A stretch of DNA of 10,538 bases from Conidiobolus incongruus B7586 (GCA_000697335.1 JNEM01014211.1:1-10538); one strand, 5' to 3'; shown: positions 1 to 7,942, numbered from the stretch's first letter. Made by a program: numbers and translations. The notes: generated by a model not told the origin, from the letters alone.

Positions 1-421
1 AAATTTTTATTAATTAATAATTATAAAATCTTTTTAAATAATTAAGTGATAAACATTATAAGTAAATTATATAATAATTTAAAATAATTAATATTAAATT
101 TAACTAAAAACTAATAATATATCAAATAACAATAAATAATTTTTGAAATATAAATTTCTATATTAATATATATTAATATAGTTTTATATATTAGATTTAT
201 TATTTGAGAAATAGTCAAAATATAATTTAATTAATTTATAATTATTTTTGTTATTGAAATTTTAAAAGTTATTATTGATATATTAATTTAAATTATTGAA
301 AAAAAATTTTGTTTTTTTGATATTATTAGTTTTTGAAATTTATTTCATTACTGATATATAATTTATATATAAACTAACAGAATAAATAATAATAATTAAC
401 AATATCCTTTTTTTATAGATT
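1..421. other. AT-rich spacer, no gene
   Basis: Almost entirely A and T with short palindromic AT runs. No reading frame of useful length, no tRNA- or rRNA-like stretch and no clear similarity to the elements downstream were seen. It ends at the TA dinucleotide (422-423) that is the target site of the mariner element. Confidence 0.7.
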
Positions 422-423
422 TA

Positions 424-455
424 TTAGTATGGAAATTAAGAAATGGCAAATTTTT
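424..455 (+). repeat. Left terminal inverted repeat of the mariner element
   Basis: It begins TTAGTATGGAAATTAAGAAA next to a TA. The reverse complement of 1711-1742 begins TTAGTGTAGAAATTAAATAA, so the two match over about 32 bases with a few substitutions and one single-base gap. Transposase would bind here. Confidence 0.82.
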
Positions 456-464
456 TAATTTCTG

Positions 465-496
465 ATCTTTCAAACATATTATACGTTTTGAAAGAT
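465..496. repeat. Short inverted repeat in the mariner leader
   Basis: A perfect 10-bp inverted repeat, ATCTTTCAAA and TTTGAAAGAT, separated by 12 bases. It lies between the left terminal repeat and the transposase start. It might be a subterminal transposase site or a hairpin in the leader; no matching copy was found near the right end. Confidence 0.5.
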
Positions 497-613
497 TATA
501 TATATATAAAATATATAGGAAAATAAATATTTTCAAACAATATATATATATTCAATTTTAATTATTTTTTTATTAAAATATTTTGATTTTAAAATTTACA
601 TTTAAATTTAATC

Positions 614-1648
614 ATGCTTAAACCAGATTGTGATTATCAAAAGGCTTTTATTTTTGTATCTTTAAAACTTAGCCATAAACCCTCTAAAATCATCCTAAAC
701 TTGCAAACAGCTTATAGAGATGGTGCTTTATCTAAAACTACCATATATTGCTAGATTTGTGATTTTAAAGCTAGAAGGGACACTATTTAAAATTTACCAA
801 AATCTAAAAGACCAATTTCTACTGTCACTCTTTTACTTACCAATAGAGTAAAAAAATATATTAAGAAATACCCTTTTATTTCTGCTAGAGAACTATCAAA
901 GCAATTTAATATTAATCATACAAGCATGTTATATTTACTTAAGTTTAAACTTGGATTAATTAATAAAAATGCAAAATGGATACCATATAATTTAACAGAA
1001 ACCCAAAAGAAAACTAGAGTAGCTATAGCTAAACTAAACTTATTAAGGTATAACCAAAAACAAAGGTTTTTACAGTGAATACTTGCAATTAATGAATCTT
1101 AGATTCCTTTATATAATCCTTTACCTAAAAATAAAACAAGATGTTGGGTTAAGCCAAATCAATCCCCTCCATAAATTCCAATGAATAAGCACTTTAAATA
1201 TAAGTGAATGATAATTATTGTAATAGATTATAATGGTATATGGTTTTCTTATATAATACCTCAAGGAAAATCAATCAATAGTAAGCTATATATTACTTTT
1301 TTAAATAAAACAATTTCTAAATGGTGTTCTCAATATAAATTAAGGACACCTATTATTTTGCATGATAATTGCAAAATACATAAAGTTAAAGCTGTAAAAG
1401 ATTTTTTATATAAAAAAAATTAGAGGGAGTTACTACATCCAGTATATTCACATGATTATAATCCATGTGATTATAATTGTTTTGGAAAATTAAAAAAACA
1501 GCTTGCAGGAAAAAAAATTCCTGCAAACAAATTAAATTGGTTCATAAAACATCAAATTTGAGTCCTTAATAAAAAGAACTGATTTTTAGGTATTAGAAGC
1601 TTACCAAAGGTATGGAAAAGAGTTATTAATAATAAAAGAGTCTATTAA
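614..1648 (+). pseudogene. Mariner-family transposase pseudogene (345 codons)
   Basis: Read from the ATG at 614 to the TAA at 1646-1648, this frame gives 345 codons, the normal mariner transposase length, without an indel. It has an N-terminal helix-turn-helix half with the linker LPKSKRP, then the catalytic core. The second catalytic Asp lies in LHDN (codon 1364-1366) and the third in NPCDY (1469-1471), 34 residues apart, which defines DD34D. The C-terminal LPKVW matches the family LPxRW. The first catalytic Asp is Asn (AAT, 1091-1093) next to a stop where the family has DEKW. Nine in-frame stops (three TAG, four TGA, two TAA) mostly replace conserved Trp or Gln, as expected from G-to-A and C-to-T change. 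The longest open piece is 1208-1423, which is a fragment of this gene rather than a separate one. Confidence 0.88.
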
Positions 1649-1710
1649 TTTTATATTATTCATTAATTTTTATATATTATTTATTAAATTATTTGTTTAA
1701 TTTTAATTTT

Positions 1711-1742
1711 AAAATTGTACCATTATTTAATTTCTACACTAA
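1711..1742 (-). repeat. Right terminal inverted repeat of the mariner element
   Basis: Reverse complement of the left terminal repeat with scattered substitutions, followed by a TA at 1743-1744. It lies about 60 bases after the transposase stop. Confidence 0.82.
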
Positions 1743-1920
1743 TACAATAACCATTTAAAGAAATAATAATCCTGATTTAATTATCAAACTAGAATAAATG
1801 ATTATATCTCAAATAAAATAATATTTCAAAATTTTATATTAAAATGATAAAAATTAATTAATAAAATATATTATTATTTTAATAAATATTTCAAAATTAT
1901 ATTAATTTTCATAAAATATA

Positions 1921-2119
1921 TATTAAATTAAAAAAAATTATAAAATTAAAATTATCTATATTTTAAATAATAATTCAAATAATATTTTTTAATTCAAATA
2001 TAAGATAAATAATTAAATTTTCAAATATTTATTAATAAAAAAATATATTTAATTTTATTTATCAAACAATTAACTATAATATAATAAATAAAAATATATT
2101 TAAGATATATTATAAATAA
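1921..2119. repeat. Left end of the old Tc1-like copy, degraded IR/DR
   Basis: AAAAAATTATAAAATT at 1932-1947 and GATATATTATAAATAA at 2104-2119 line up with the outer and inner motifs of the younger copy, 172 bases apart. Most G and C of those motifs are now A or T. Confidence 0.6.
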
Positions 2120-2142
2120 ATTGATTTTTGGTGATAATAAAG

Positions 2143-2847
2143 AAATTATTACTTATTATATCTATTTATAGCTTTTCTAACTTTTGTAAATCTATAATAT
2201 AGAGTATTTATTAAATTTTTATAATAAAAAGATCTAATTATATTGTAAGCTGATTAAATATATTTTTAAAGCTAATTTATTTCTTTATTGAAAAAAGCTT
2301 TAATAACATTTTTTAATTATTTTTAAATATATTTAATTATATCAAAGTTAAGAGATAAAAAACATAATTTATAACTATCATTTTATTAATTTCAATCTAT
2401 TTCTTATTAATAATAATATTATAAAAAAAGTTATTATTTTATTTGGAAAAATATTAAATTTATTTAACTTATTTAATTTAATAATTCTATTTAATTCAGT
2501 GTTTAGATTATTTTAATATATATTGTAATTAATTTCTTAATTTATTTTATTATAATATCTGCCACCTAAAGAAAATATATATTTTAAAATAATAATTAAT
2601 TTAATATTATATTTTAGGTTAATATAATATAAAAATCAAAAAATAGGTTATTATTTTTTCTAAACTATTTAATATTTTTACTATATTTTTTTAATATATT
2701 TTTATTTTATTATATTAAATAGCATAAGATTGGTTAGTTTTAATTGAATATTAATAATGATATTTAAATTTTTAGATATTTTTATAATAAGCTTACTTTA
2801 ATTATAGTTTTTTTTTTCTTAAGATATAAATGGTATTTATTCTAATA
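2143..2847 (-). pseudogene. Tc1-like transposase remnant, C-terminal part (old copy)
   Basis: This stretch is homologous to about 3076-3783 of the younger copy, that is, the C-terminal two thirds of a Tc1-family DDE transposase read on the minus strand. Shared landmarks include TAGCTTTTCTAACTTTTGTA near 2170 and AAAGCTTTAATAAC near 2296. Massive AT shift has erased the frame. The block stops exactly at the TA (2846-2847) where the younger copy inserted. Confidence 0.72.
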
Positions 2848-3052
2848 CACTAACTTGCAAAAGTAAGTCATAAAAACAAAAACACTTATATTTTTACTAT
2901 TAACTTGATTAATATTTAATGAAATAAACTTAAATTAAATAATTAAAATCTATTATATTTATTAATAGTATGTATCATTATATGATGATATTTAGTTATT
3001 AATTGGTTAAAATATAAACACTTATATTTTACCTCAGATGAGTTATAAATTT
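2848..3052. repeat. Left IR/DR end of the younger Tc1-like element
   Basis: The outer motif AGTAAGTCATAAAAAC (2862-2877) starts 14 bases inside the terminus. The inner motif GATGAGTTATAAATTT (3037-3052) starts 175 bases further in and ends just before the transposase stop codon. A second direct repeat, AACACTTATATTTT, also recurs beside both motifs. Confidence 0.75.
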
Positions 3053-3075
3053 ACAAGTTTTTGGTGATAAAAAAA

Positions 3076-4092
3076 TTAAAACCTAATGTATCTACCTTTA
3101 GCTTTTCTAACTTTTTTAAGTCTGTGGGGTATAAAATCAACTAACTTCTTATACTAGGAAGTGCTAATTTTATTCTATGCCTTTTAAACATATACCTAAA
3201 GTTGATTTAAATTTTTTGTTGGGGGGAAAGCTTTAATAGCTTTTTTTATCTAATCCTAAAGGTGTTTAATTAAGTTAAGGTTAGGAGATTGAGGTAGCTA
3301 CTTTATAACTGTTATCTTGTTATTTTTAAGCTATTTGGTAATAAAAGCTATAGTATAGCAAGAGGTATTATCTTGCTGGAAAATAACATCAGAACTATTT
3401 AACCTATACCATTCAATAGTTTTTTTCAATTCATTGTTTAGAATACTTTAGTATATGTTAGCATTAATTCCCCCATTAACTTTACAAAGATACCCTACAT
3501 TTGAAGACAATATATATCCCCAAACAATAATTGACCCACTATTATACTTTTGGGTAGAATTAACATGATGATTACAAAGTAGTTCTATATCTTTTTTAAA
3601 ACATCTAACTTTTCTATCAAATCCACTAAAGTATATTTTTGTTTCATTAAACTAAATAACCTTACTCTAATCAGTTTCAGTTTAATATTAGTGGCAATAT
3701 TTAAACTCCCACCTAGTTTTGTAATGGGATTTCTTTAGTTGGGGGTGTTTTTTCTTAAGGTGTAAGTGGTATCTATGCCAACATAAAGTATGTATAATAG
3801 TATCAGTACTAACCAATATTCTTGTATAGTCTTACAGTTCCTGTTGTATTTCTATAGCAGTACTATACTTGCCTATACTAACCAACCTACAGATATACTT
3901 CTTATCATGTTTATCTATAATCCTAGCACACTAAAGTTTAGGTTTAAATGTGTTTTTATTGCTATTCTTAACAACTTTAACTATAGTAGACTAGCTAACA
4001 TTAGTAATTCTAGCAATATCACAAGTTGATTTACCTTCTTTATAAAGTTGATTAATATACAAGTAGATTTTTTTAGAGAGGGATTTAGGTAT
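3076..4092 (-). pseudogene. Tc1-family transposase pseudogene (339 codons)
   Basis: Minus-strand frame from an ATA at 4090-4092 (probably a former ATG; the next residues P-K-S fit the family MPK start) to the TAA at 3076-3078, 1,017 bases without indel. That is normal Tc1 length. The N-terminal helix-turn-helix reads LYKEGKSTCDIA. The core shows IIVWGY, then FQQDN with the second catalytic Asp (3370-3372), and LPQSPNLNLIKHL. The third acid, 34 residues on, is Lys (AAA, 3265-3267) where the family has Glu in NPIEH. The first, in FNETK (3646-3648), is Asn instead of Asp. Both are G-to-A changes. There are 16 internal stops, all TAG or TAA, many at conserved Trp or Gln. A plus-strand ORF at 3790-4029 is only an antisense shadow. 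Confidence 0.9.
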
Positions 4093-4211
4093 AATGATAG
4101 TAATAAAAAAAATTTAGTATATCTGTAAAATATTATATAAAATAATAGCAAAGAGAGAAAAAAGATATGGTTATATATTGTTAAATATATCCCCTTATCT
4201 CAAAAACACAC

Positions 4212-4418
4212 AAATTTATAACTTACCTTAGTTAAATATTAAGGGTTAATATTTTTGCTAATAGTTTACTAAATATATTTAAATATATTTATTTATAAAC
4301 AAATAATATACCTTAATTATATATTATTATTTCAAGTAAATTAATATATATAATTTTGTTAGTTATTAATTAAAATATATATATATTTGATTTTATAACT
4401 CACTTTTGCAGGTTAGTA
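4212..4418. repeat. Right IR/DR end of the younger Tc1-like element
   Basis: On the minus strand the inner motif is GGTAAGTTATAAATTT (4212-4227) and the outer is AGTGAGTTATAAAATC (4389-4404), 177 bases apart and ending 14 bases from the terminus. This mirrors the left end (175 and 14). Confidence 0.75.
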
Positions 4419-4420
4419 TA

Positions 4421-4729
4421 TAAAATATATATAATAATATTATAATTAACTAATATTCTTATATATTTTTATAGCTCTTTTTATATTTCCACAATAATGT
4501 CATATTTATTTATATTAAATTCCTTATAAATATAATATTTATCATATTTATTTATTATTTTAATATATTTAATTTTAGATATAAATATATCCTTATTAAA
4601 ATTCTTAATAGTTTTAGCTATATTAAACTAATTAATATTATTAATTCTAATAAATATATATATTTGTTGATTTTTATTAAAAAGTTTATTTATATATTAA
4701 TGAATTAATTGAACAAAAATTAAAGTTTA
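4421..4729 (-). pseudogene. Tc1-like transposase remnant, N-terminal part (old copy)
   Basis: It continues the old copy on the far side of the insertion. The first 38 bases align without gaps to 3784-3821 of the younger element, and homology runs on through the helix-turn-helix region to the equivalent of the start codon near 4727. No frame survives. Confidence 0.7.
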
Positions 4730-4810
4730 ATAATATTAATAAAAAAATTAGAATATTAAAAAAATTAATATATATATTATTAAATATACTCCACTATCTT
4801 AAAAACCAAT

Positions 4811-5011
4811 AAATTTATAACTTATCTTAATTAAATATTGAGGGTTATTATTTAAACAAATAATTTACTAAATATATTTAGATATTATACCTTTATCAAA
4901 TTATATACCTTAATTTTAAAAAATAAATTATAATAATTTGATAAAAATTTTTTTTTATTATAAATATAAATATAAATTTTTGATTTTATAACTTATTTTT
5001 GCAACTCAATA
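4811..5011. repeat. Right end of the old Tc1-like copy, IR/DR preserved
   Basis: AAATTTATAACTTATC (4811-4826) and GATTTTATAACTTATT (4982-4997) match the inner and outer motifs of the younger copy. The outer one again ends 14 bases from the terminus, which fixes the element end at 5011. Confidence 0.72.
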
Positions 5012-5013
5012 GA

Positions 5014-5510
5014 TTATTAAAATTAATAACTTATAATATTATAAATATATCATTAACCTATCTTTTTTATTTATATATTTTTTAAAAATATATTTGATAA
5101 TTATATAAGCCTAATTAAGTAATCTACCAATAAATATATCATCCTTTAGAGATAATAATATTTCATATTTATATTATATTTAAAGCGTTTTCAAATTGAT
5201 AATGAATATATAATTTTATTCAAAATTGTTAATATAATAAATAATATAATATCTAAATACTCAGAAAAAGTGACAGAAGAAATTTGATAAAGCAAGTATA
5301 TCATCAGAGCTTGGATCAGTCTATTAATAATAAAAGAGGAATATTTGATCAGCTGGCAAGTCACTGAGATTTCAATTATTTGACTATAGGAGCATAAATA
5401 CATATTAATTAACTTGAGTAAGCTGATTGATTAAAAAATATAATCCTTTAATATTAATTGAAAATAGTTGAATAACTTCAAGAGTTAGGAGACTCATCTT
5501 TTAGTTAATA
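5014..5510. other. Spacer between the Tc1 nest and the LTR-like region
   Basis: The first 200 bases are AT-rich with nothing recognisable. From about 5250 the sequence is visibly richer in G and C. A minus-strand ORF of 70 codons (5191-5403) is hydrophobic but matches no family I know and is most likely chance. The upstream edge of the LTR-like fossil may reach into this stretch. Confidence 0.5.
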
Positions 5511-5817
5511 TGATCATATCAATTGAATATAAGTGTTATTTCCACTCACATGATCAGCCACTTCAGCTCTATCCTTTAATTGGATGATGATACAAGCCAC
5601 CAGAAAACTCTACAAATCCCCTTACTCTATTCACTCTATATAAAACCTGGAATTAGATCTATCTTGGACACGACGAGCTCCATCTGAGTCCTTCCAGCTA
5701 TCTGCCTTAAATCAATAAACTCCCTCTCTCCCTAACAGTTACCTGTAGTTTTCCAGATCTCCCTCTCTCGTATTTGAATTAACTCGAACACGGCTTTCTC
5801 AACTCGTGTTAATATCA
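5511..5817 (+). mobile_element. Solo-LTR-like fossil 1
   Basis: It looks like a long terminal repeat of an LTR retrotransposon, family unresolved. The parts are a GC-richer upstream half, a TATA-like box (TATATAAAA, 5637-5645), an AATAAA signal 77 bases later (5714-5719), a CT-rich tail with ACACGGCTTTCTCAACTCGT, and an end near AATATCA at 5817. Its partner at 8565-8894 repeats the same order, including ACGGCTTTC. No reverse transcriptase or integrase frame follows, so this is a solo copy or a relic. The 5' edge is uncertain and the divergence from its partner suggests it is old. It could also be a promoter-type repeat and not a true LTR. Confidence 0.5.
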
Positions 5818-6040
5818 TTTCCTCCTTATATTAGAATTTGACCAAATCCTAAATCATTCACTAAACAAACTATTTAAATCATGAAAGAAGATAGAAAGGA
5901 CTCTTGAATATTCTGCTACAACATTTCAACAGGAAGTAAACTTACGACATACAGTCCAAAAACATTAAAGAGCAGAATTAATGAATTGAATTTCTAAAAA
6001 CGATCTTTATTTACTAATTATATTATAAAATACAACACTA
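5818..6040 (+). repeat. Left arm of an inverted repeat bracketing the protease gene
   Basis: The reverse complement of about 8163-8416 aligns here. Three gap-free blocks were counted by eye: 5833-5871 with 8361-8399 (35 of 39), 5908-5957 with 8267-8316 (44 of 50), and 6000-6037 with 8163-8200 (34 of 38). Weaker similarity may run to about 6090. It starts directly at the end of the LTR-like fossil. No reading frame of note lies inside. Confidence 0.82.
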
Positions 6041-6103
6041 TTATTAATTCGAAAATTAATATGGTTTGATGTAACTAATGTATTTCAAACTATACATACA
6101 GTG

Positions 6104-6403
6104 TTGTAGTTCACAATTTGACAATGATTTATAACTTGATATTAAGATATTAAATACCATTGTCAAGGTTATCAACTTGGCAACTGGTTGAACCGCCCAA
6201 GACTGGTGAAAATCAGTCTCTAAAACTGGTTGATGCGGTATATTGGCAATCATACCCTCCGTGAGAGAAACACTTCCAGTCCCACGAGAATGGGTACATA
6301 TGCGCACTTATAGAAAGAAGAATAGTTCTTAGGTAGACGATCCTCCAAATCTTGGCCTACCAGCTATGTGTCTACCTTAAAACCTCAATAAAACTACTAT
6401 TAT
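6104..6403 (+). mobile_element. Possible third LTR-like fossil
   Basis: A GC-richer block starting TGTTGTAG and ending TTATCAACC, with a TATA-like TTATAGAAA near 6308 and AATAAA near 6386, the same spacing (about 78) as in the other two LTR-like repeats. Inside are an inverted repeat (TTGACAATG 6118-6126 with CATTGTCAA 6158-6166), a direct repeat AACTGGTTGA (6182-6191 and 6224-6233) and an inverted repeat AGGTAGAC/GTCTACCT (6331-6338, 6370-6377). The bases just after its end (GTGATTTACATCC) resemble those after the LTR-like repeat at 8894 (ATGATTTACATTC). Family unresolved. A minus-strand 83-codon ORF at 6056-6307 covers it but resembles no family I recognise. Confidence 0.3.
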
Positions 6404-6457
6404 CAACCTAATTCATCTTCTAGTGATTTACATCCATTTTATTTAAATTCCTTAGTT

Positions 6458-6667
6458 ATGATGAATACAAGTCAACTAATTACTGTTGACCCGCAAATTT
6501 TAACATACTCACCAACTCTACGCGCCATGCTTGCTACTCATCTAGTCATGTATGCGCCTCAGCTCATCCGGATTGTCCTGAATGTGGTATCCACCCAAGG
6601 GGTCAGTGATCTGACTATTATGACTCTCGTAAGCATTGCTGAGCACGTGACAGGTTTGTATGATTAA
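6458..6667 (+). other. Unassigned 69-codon ORF in a GC-rich island
   Basis: An uninterrupted frame from ATG 6458 to TAA 6665-6667. It is hydrophobic in the middle (LRAMLATHLVMYAPQL). The G and C content rises sharply at about 6480 and falls at about 6660, unlike the flanks, so this is a bounded sequence island. Another frame over the same bases is rich in Cys and His (CPECG) but not open. If the block at 6104-6403 is an LTR, this would be the start of a truncated internal region. I do not recognise the protein and it may not be expressed. Confidence 0.25.
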
Positions 6668-6700
6668 TTCAAGTCATTAAATTAAAATATTTTAGGAGTG

Positions 6701-6718
6701 ATATATATATATATATAT
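6701..6718. repeat. (AT)n microsatellite
   Basis: Nine uninterrupted AT units in the 3' flank of the protease gene. Confidence 0.9.
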
Positions 6719-6763
6719 TTAGCATTCGATATATCCTCTTTAATATAAGAAAAATAAAAAAGA

Positions 6764-7897
6764 TCAATTTATATAGCCGTTGAACCCAAGAATATTCTTA
6801 GTATCTTCCCTGAACCCATATATAGCATTTTTGGTTCCAAGGTTAGTCAAAGCAGTCCTCAAGTTAGCAAAAGTGACACCTTGAGAAAGTAAAGTAGCTG
6901 CCAAACCAGCAACATGGGGGGCAGCCATGGAAGTTCCAGACATGTACTGAGTAGCAGTATTAGAAGCAATACCAGTGGATAATATATTAACACCTGGAGC
7001 AAGAATGTCAACACATTGTCCCCAGTTAGAGAAGGAAGCTTTCTGATCACTGATATCAGTAGCACCAACGGTGAAAGAGTTGACAGCAGAAGCAGGCGAA
7101 ACAAGGCAAGCATCACGATTATCATTACCGGCAGCTACAGCAACAAAAATACCAGCAGCATAGGCATCAGTCAAAGCTTGGTCAACAGATTCATTTTTCT
7201 CTCCTCCAAGGCTAGCAGAGATGACGTTCTTGGTTCCTTTGGCATTTTGAACTACCCAATTGAAACCGGCAATGATAGTTAACCATTGACCTTCACCATT
7301 TACATCCAACACTTTGACAGATACAATATTAGCCTTCTTGGCAACACCATAAGTGTTAGAACCAACCGTTCCAGCGCAATGAGTACCATGGCCATGGCCA
7401 TCAACATTGGGAGATCCTCGAACGAAATTTGCACCCCATTTTGCTCTACCACCAAAATCAGCGTGATTGACATTAATACCTGTATCCAATACATAAACTG
7501 TGACACCAGCTCCAGCATTGGGGTCATACAAATACTGTTGATAATTGGAGTTGTCCAATTTATTTCTATGAGAAATACGAGCCAAACCCCAAGGTGCTCC
7601 GTTTTGAATGGCACTAATCTTAGCAATACCATCAGGTTCAACAAGGGCAACATTAGGGAGAGCTTTTACCATTTCCAAAGTAAAATCATCCAAGACTACG
7701 GCCATACCGGTTAACACATGGTCGTATTCATATAAAACTTTGTTGTTGGTGTTTATTAAACTGAAAAGATTAGTTACAGATTTGACATGAGATTTGAAAC
7801 TGTATCCAAGTTCTTTCTTGAAAGAGATAATATAGCGTTTACCTTTGGCCTCGGTTAAAGCGATTAAAGAACAAATAATTAAATTAGTTAATTGCAT
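6764..7897 (-). CDS. Secreted subtilisin-like serine protease (proteinase K family, S8A)
   Basis: Encodes an intact 377-residue preproprotein, typical length for the family. Residues 1-17 look like a signal peptide (hydrophobic core LIICSLIAL, likely cut after TEA). Residues about 20-93 are an inhibitor_I9 propeptide (RYIISFK at the start, VALVEPD at the end). The mature enzyme probably begins near Ala96, just before the family signature APWGLARIS, giving about 282 residues. The catalytic triad is Asp138 (YVLDTG), His170 (HGTHCAGT) and Ser323 (GTSMAAPHVAG), with oxyanion Asn258 (AAGND). Cys264 and Cys295 sit 31 apart, as in the aqualysin I disulfide. The frame is one exon with no stop or shift, and the ATG has A at -3. 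It would degrade extracellular protein, perhaps insect cuticle or other substrates, but the substrate is not shown by sequence. It is much richer in G and C than its surroundings and is the only intact gene here. No close AATAAA was seen downstream. Confidence 0.97.
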   Translation of the reverse strand: MQLTNLIICSLIALTEAKGKRYIISFKKELGYSFKSHVKSVTNLFSLINTNNKVLYEYDHVLTGMAVVLDDFTLEMVKALPNVALVEPDGIAKISAIQNGAPWGLARISHRNKLDNSNYQQYLYDPNAGAGVTVYVLDTGINVNHADFGGRAKWGANFVRGSPNVDGHGHGTHCAGTVGSNTYGVAKKANIVSVKVLDVNGEGQWLTIIAGFNWVVQNAKGTKNVISASLGGEKNESVDQALTDAYAAGIFVAVAAGNDNRDACLVSPASAVNSFTVGATDISDQKASFSNWGQCVDILAPGVNILSTGIASNTATQYMSGTSMAAPHVAGLAATLLSQGVTFANLRTALTNLGTKNAIYGFREDTKNILGFNGYIN

Positions 7898-7942
7898 AAT
7901 AATTAAAGAGTTTTTTTTAATATCAATTCTTTATTTTGTTTT

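Larger units (their letters stand above)
424..1742 (+). mobile_element. Mariner-type (DD34D) DNA transposon, full length but dead
   Basis: A 1,319-bp element, the usual mariner size, moved by cut-and-paste DNA transposition. Both ends carry an inverted repeat of about 32 bp (424-455 and 1711-1742, starting TTAGTATGGAAATTAA and TTAGTGTAGAAATTAA), each flanked by the TA duplication typical of the superfamily (422-423 and 1743-1744). A single 345-codon transposase frame fills most of the interior. The element cannot encode its own transposase now, because the frame holds nine stops and the first catalytic acid is lost. Absence of frameshifts suggests decay by point mutation. Boundaries were read by eye from the inverted repeats and could shift by one or two bases. 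Confidence 0.88.
2848..4418 (-). mobile_element. Tc1-like (DD34E) DNA transposon with IR/DR ends, dead
   Basis: A 1,571-bp cut-and-paste element. The left end starts CACTAACTTGCAAAAGTAAG; the reverse complement of the right end starts TACTAACCTGCAAAAGTGAG. TA duplications sit at 2846-2847 and 4419-4420. The ends are long, with an outer and an inner copy of a motif close to TRAGTTATAAAWT at each side, so four sites lie in an inverted/direct-repeat layout. The transposase lies on the minus strand between the inner motifs. It inserted into an older relative in the same orientation. Transposase is inactivated by 16 stops and two catalytic substitutions but the frame has no indel, which points to point mutation after a relatively recent insertion. 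Confidence 0.9.
1921..5011 (-). mobile_element. Old Tc1-like transposon, split by a younger copy of its own family
   Basis: Two blocks, 1921-2847 and 4421-5011, align in order with the left and right parts of the element at 2848-4418. Joined, they make about 1.52 kb against 1.57 kb. The right end (rc starts TATTGAGTTGCAAAAATAAG) and inner repeat (AAATTTATAACTTATC at 4811-4826) are preserved. The left end (TATTAAATT at 1921) is recognisable although a few bases shorter. A TA precedes 1921, but GA, not TA, follows 5011. The copy is far more AT-shifted than its insert, with differences mostly C-to-T and G-to-A, so it is the older of the two. No open transposase frame remains. Confidence 0.82.

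Noticed and set aside
1208-1423. 71-codon plus-strand ORF as an independent small gene
   Set aside because: It is an open piece of the mariner transposase frame (614-1648), with the catalytic LHDN motif, flanked by in-frame stops.
614-1648. Alternative genetic code with reassigned stop codons
   Set aside because: TAG sits at conserved Trp positions and TAA at Gln-like positions, which no single known code explains. The protease gene uses TGG for Trp and ends normally at TGA.
3790-4029. 79-codon plus-strand ORF
   Set aside because: It lies antisense to the Tc1 transposase pseudogene and has no recognisable domain.
5191-5403. 70-codon hydrophobic minus-strand ORF
   Set aside because: Composition is what random AT-rich sequence gives, with no motif, no context and no partner.
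6056-6307. 83-codon minus-strand ORF as a gene
   Set aside because: It covers the LTR-like block and its repeats, overlaps the edge of the repeat region, and matches no family I recognise.
7016-7790. Several plus-strand and alternate-frame ORFs of 60 to 142 codons
   Set aside because: All overlap the subtilisin gene, whose motifs fix the real frame; they are shadows of its GC-richer composition.
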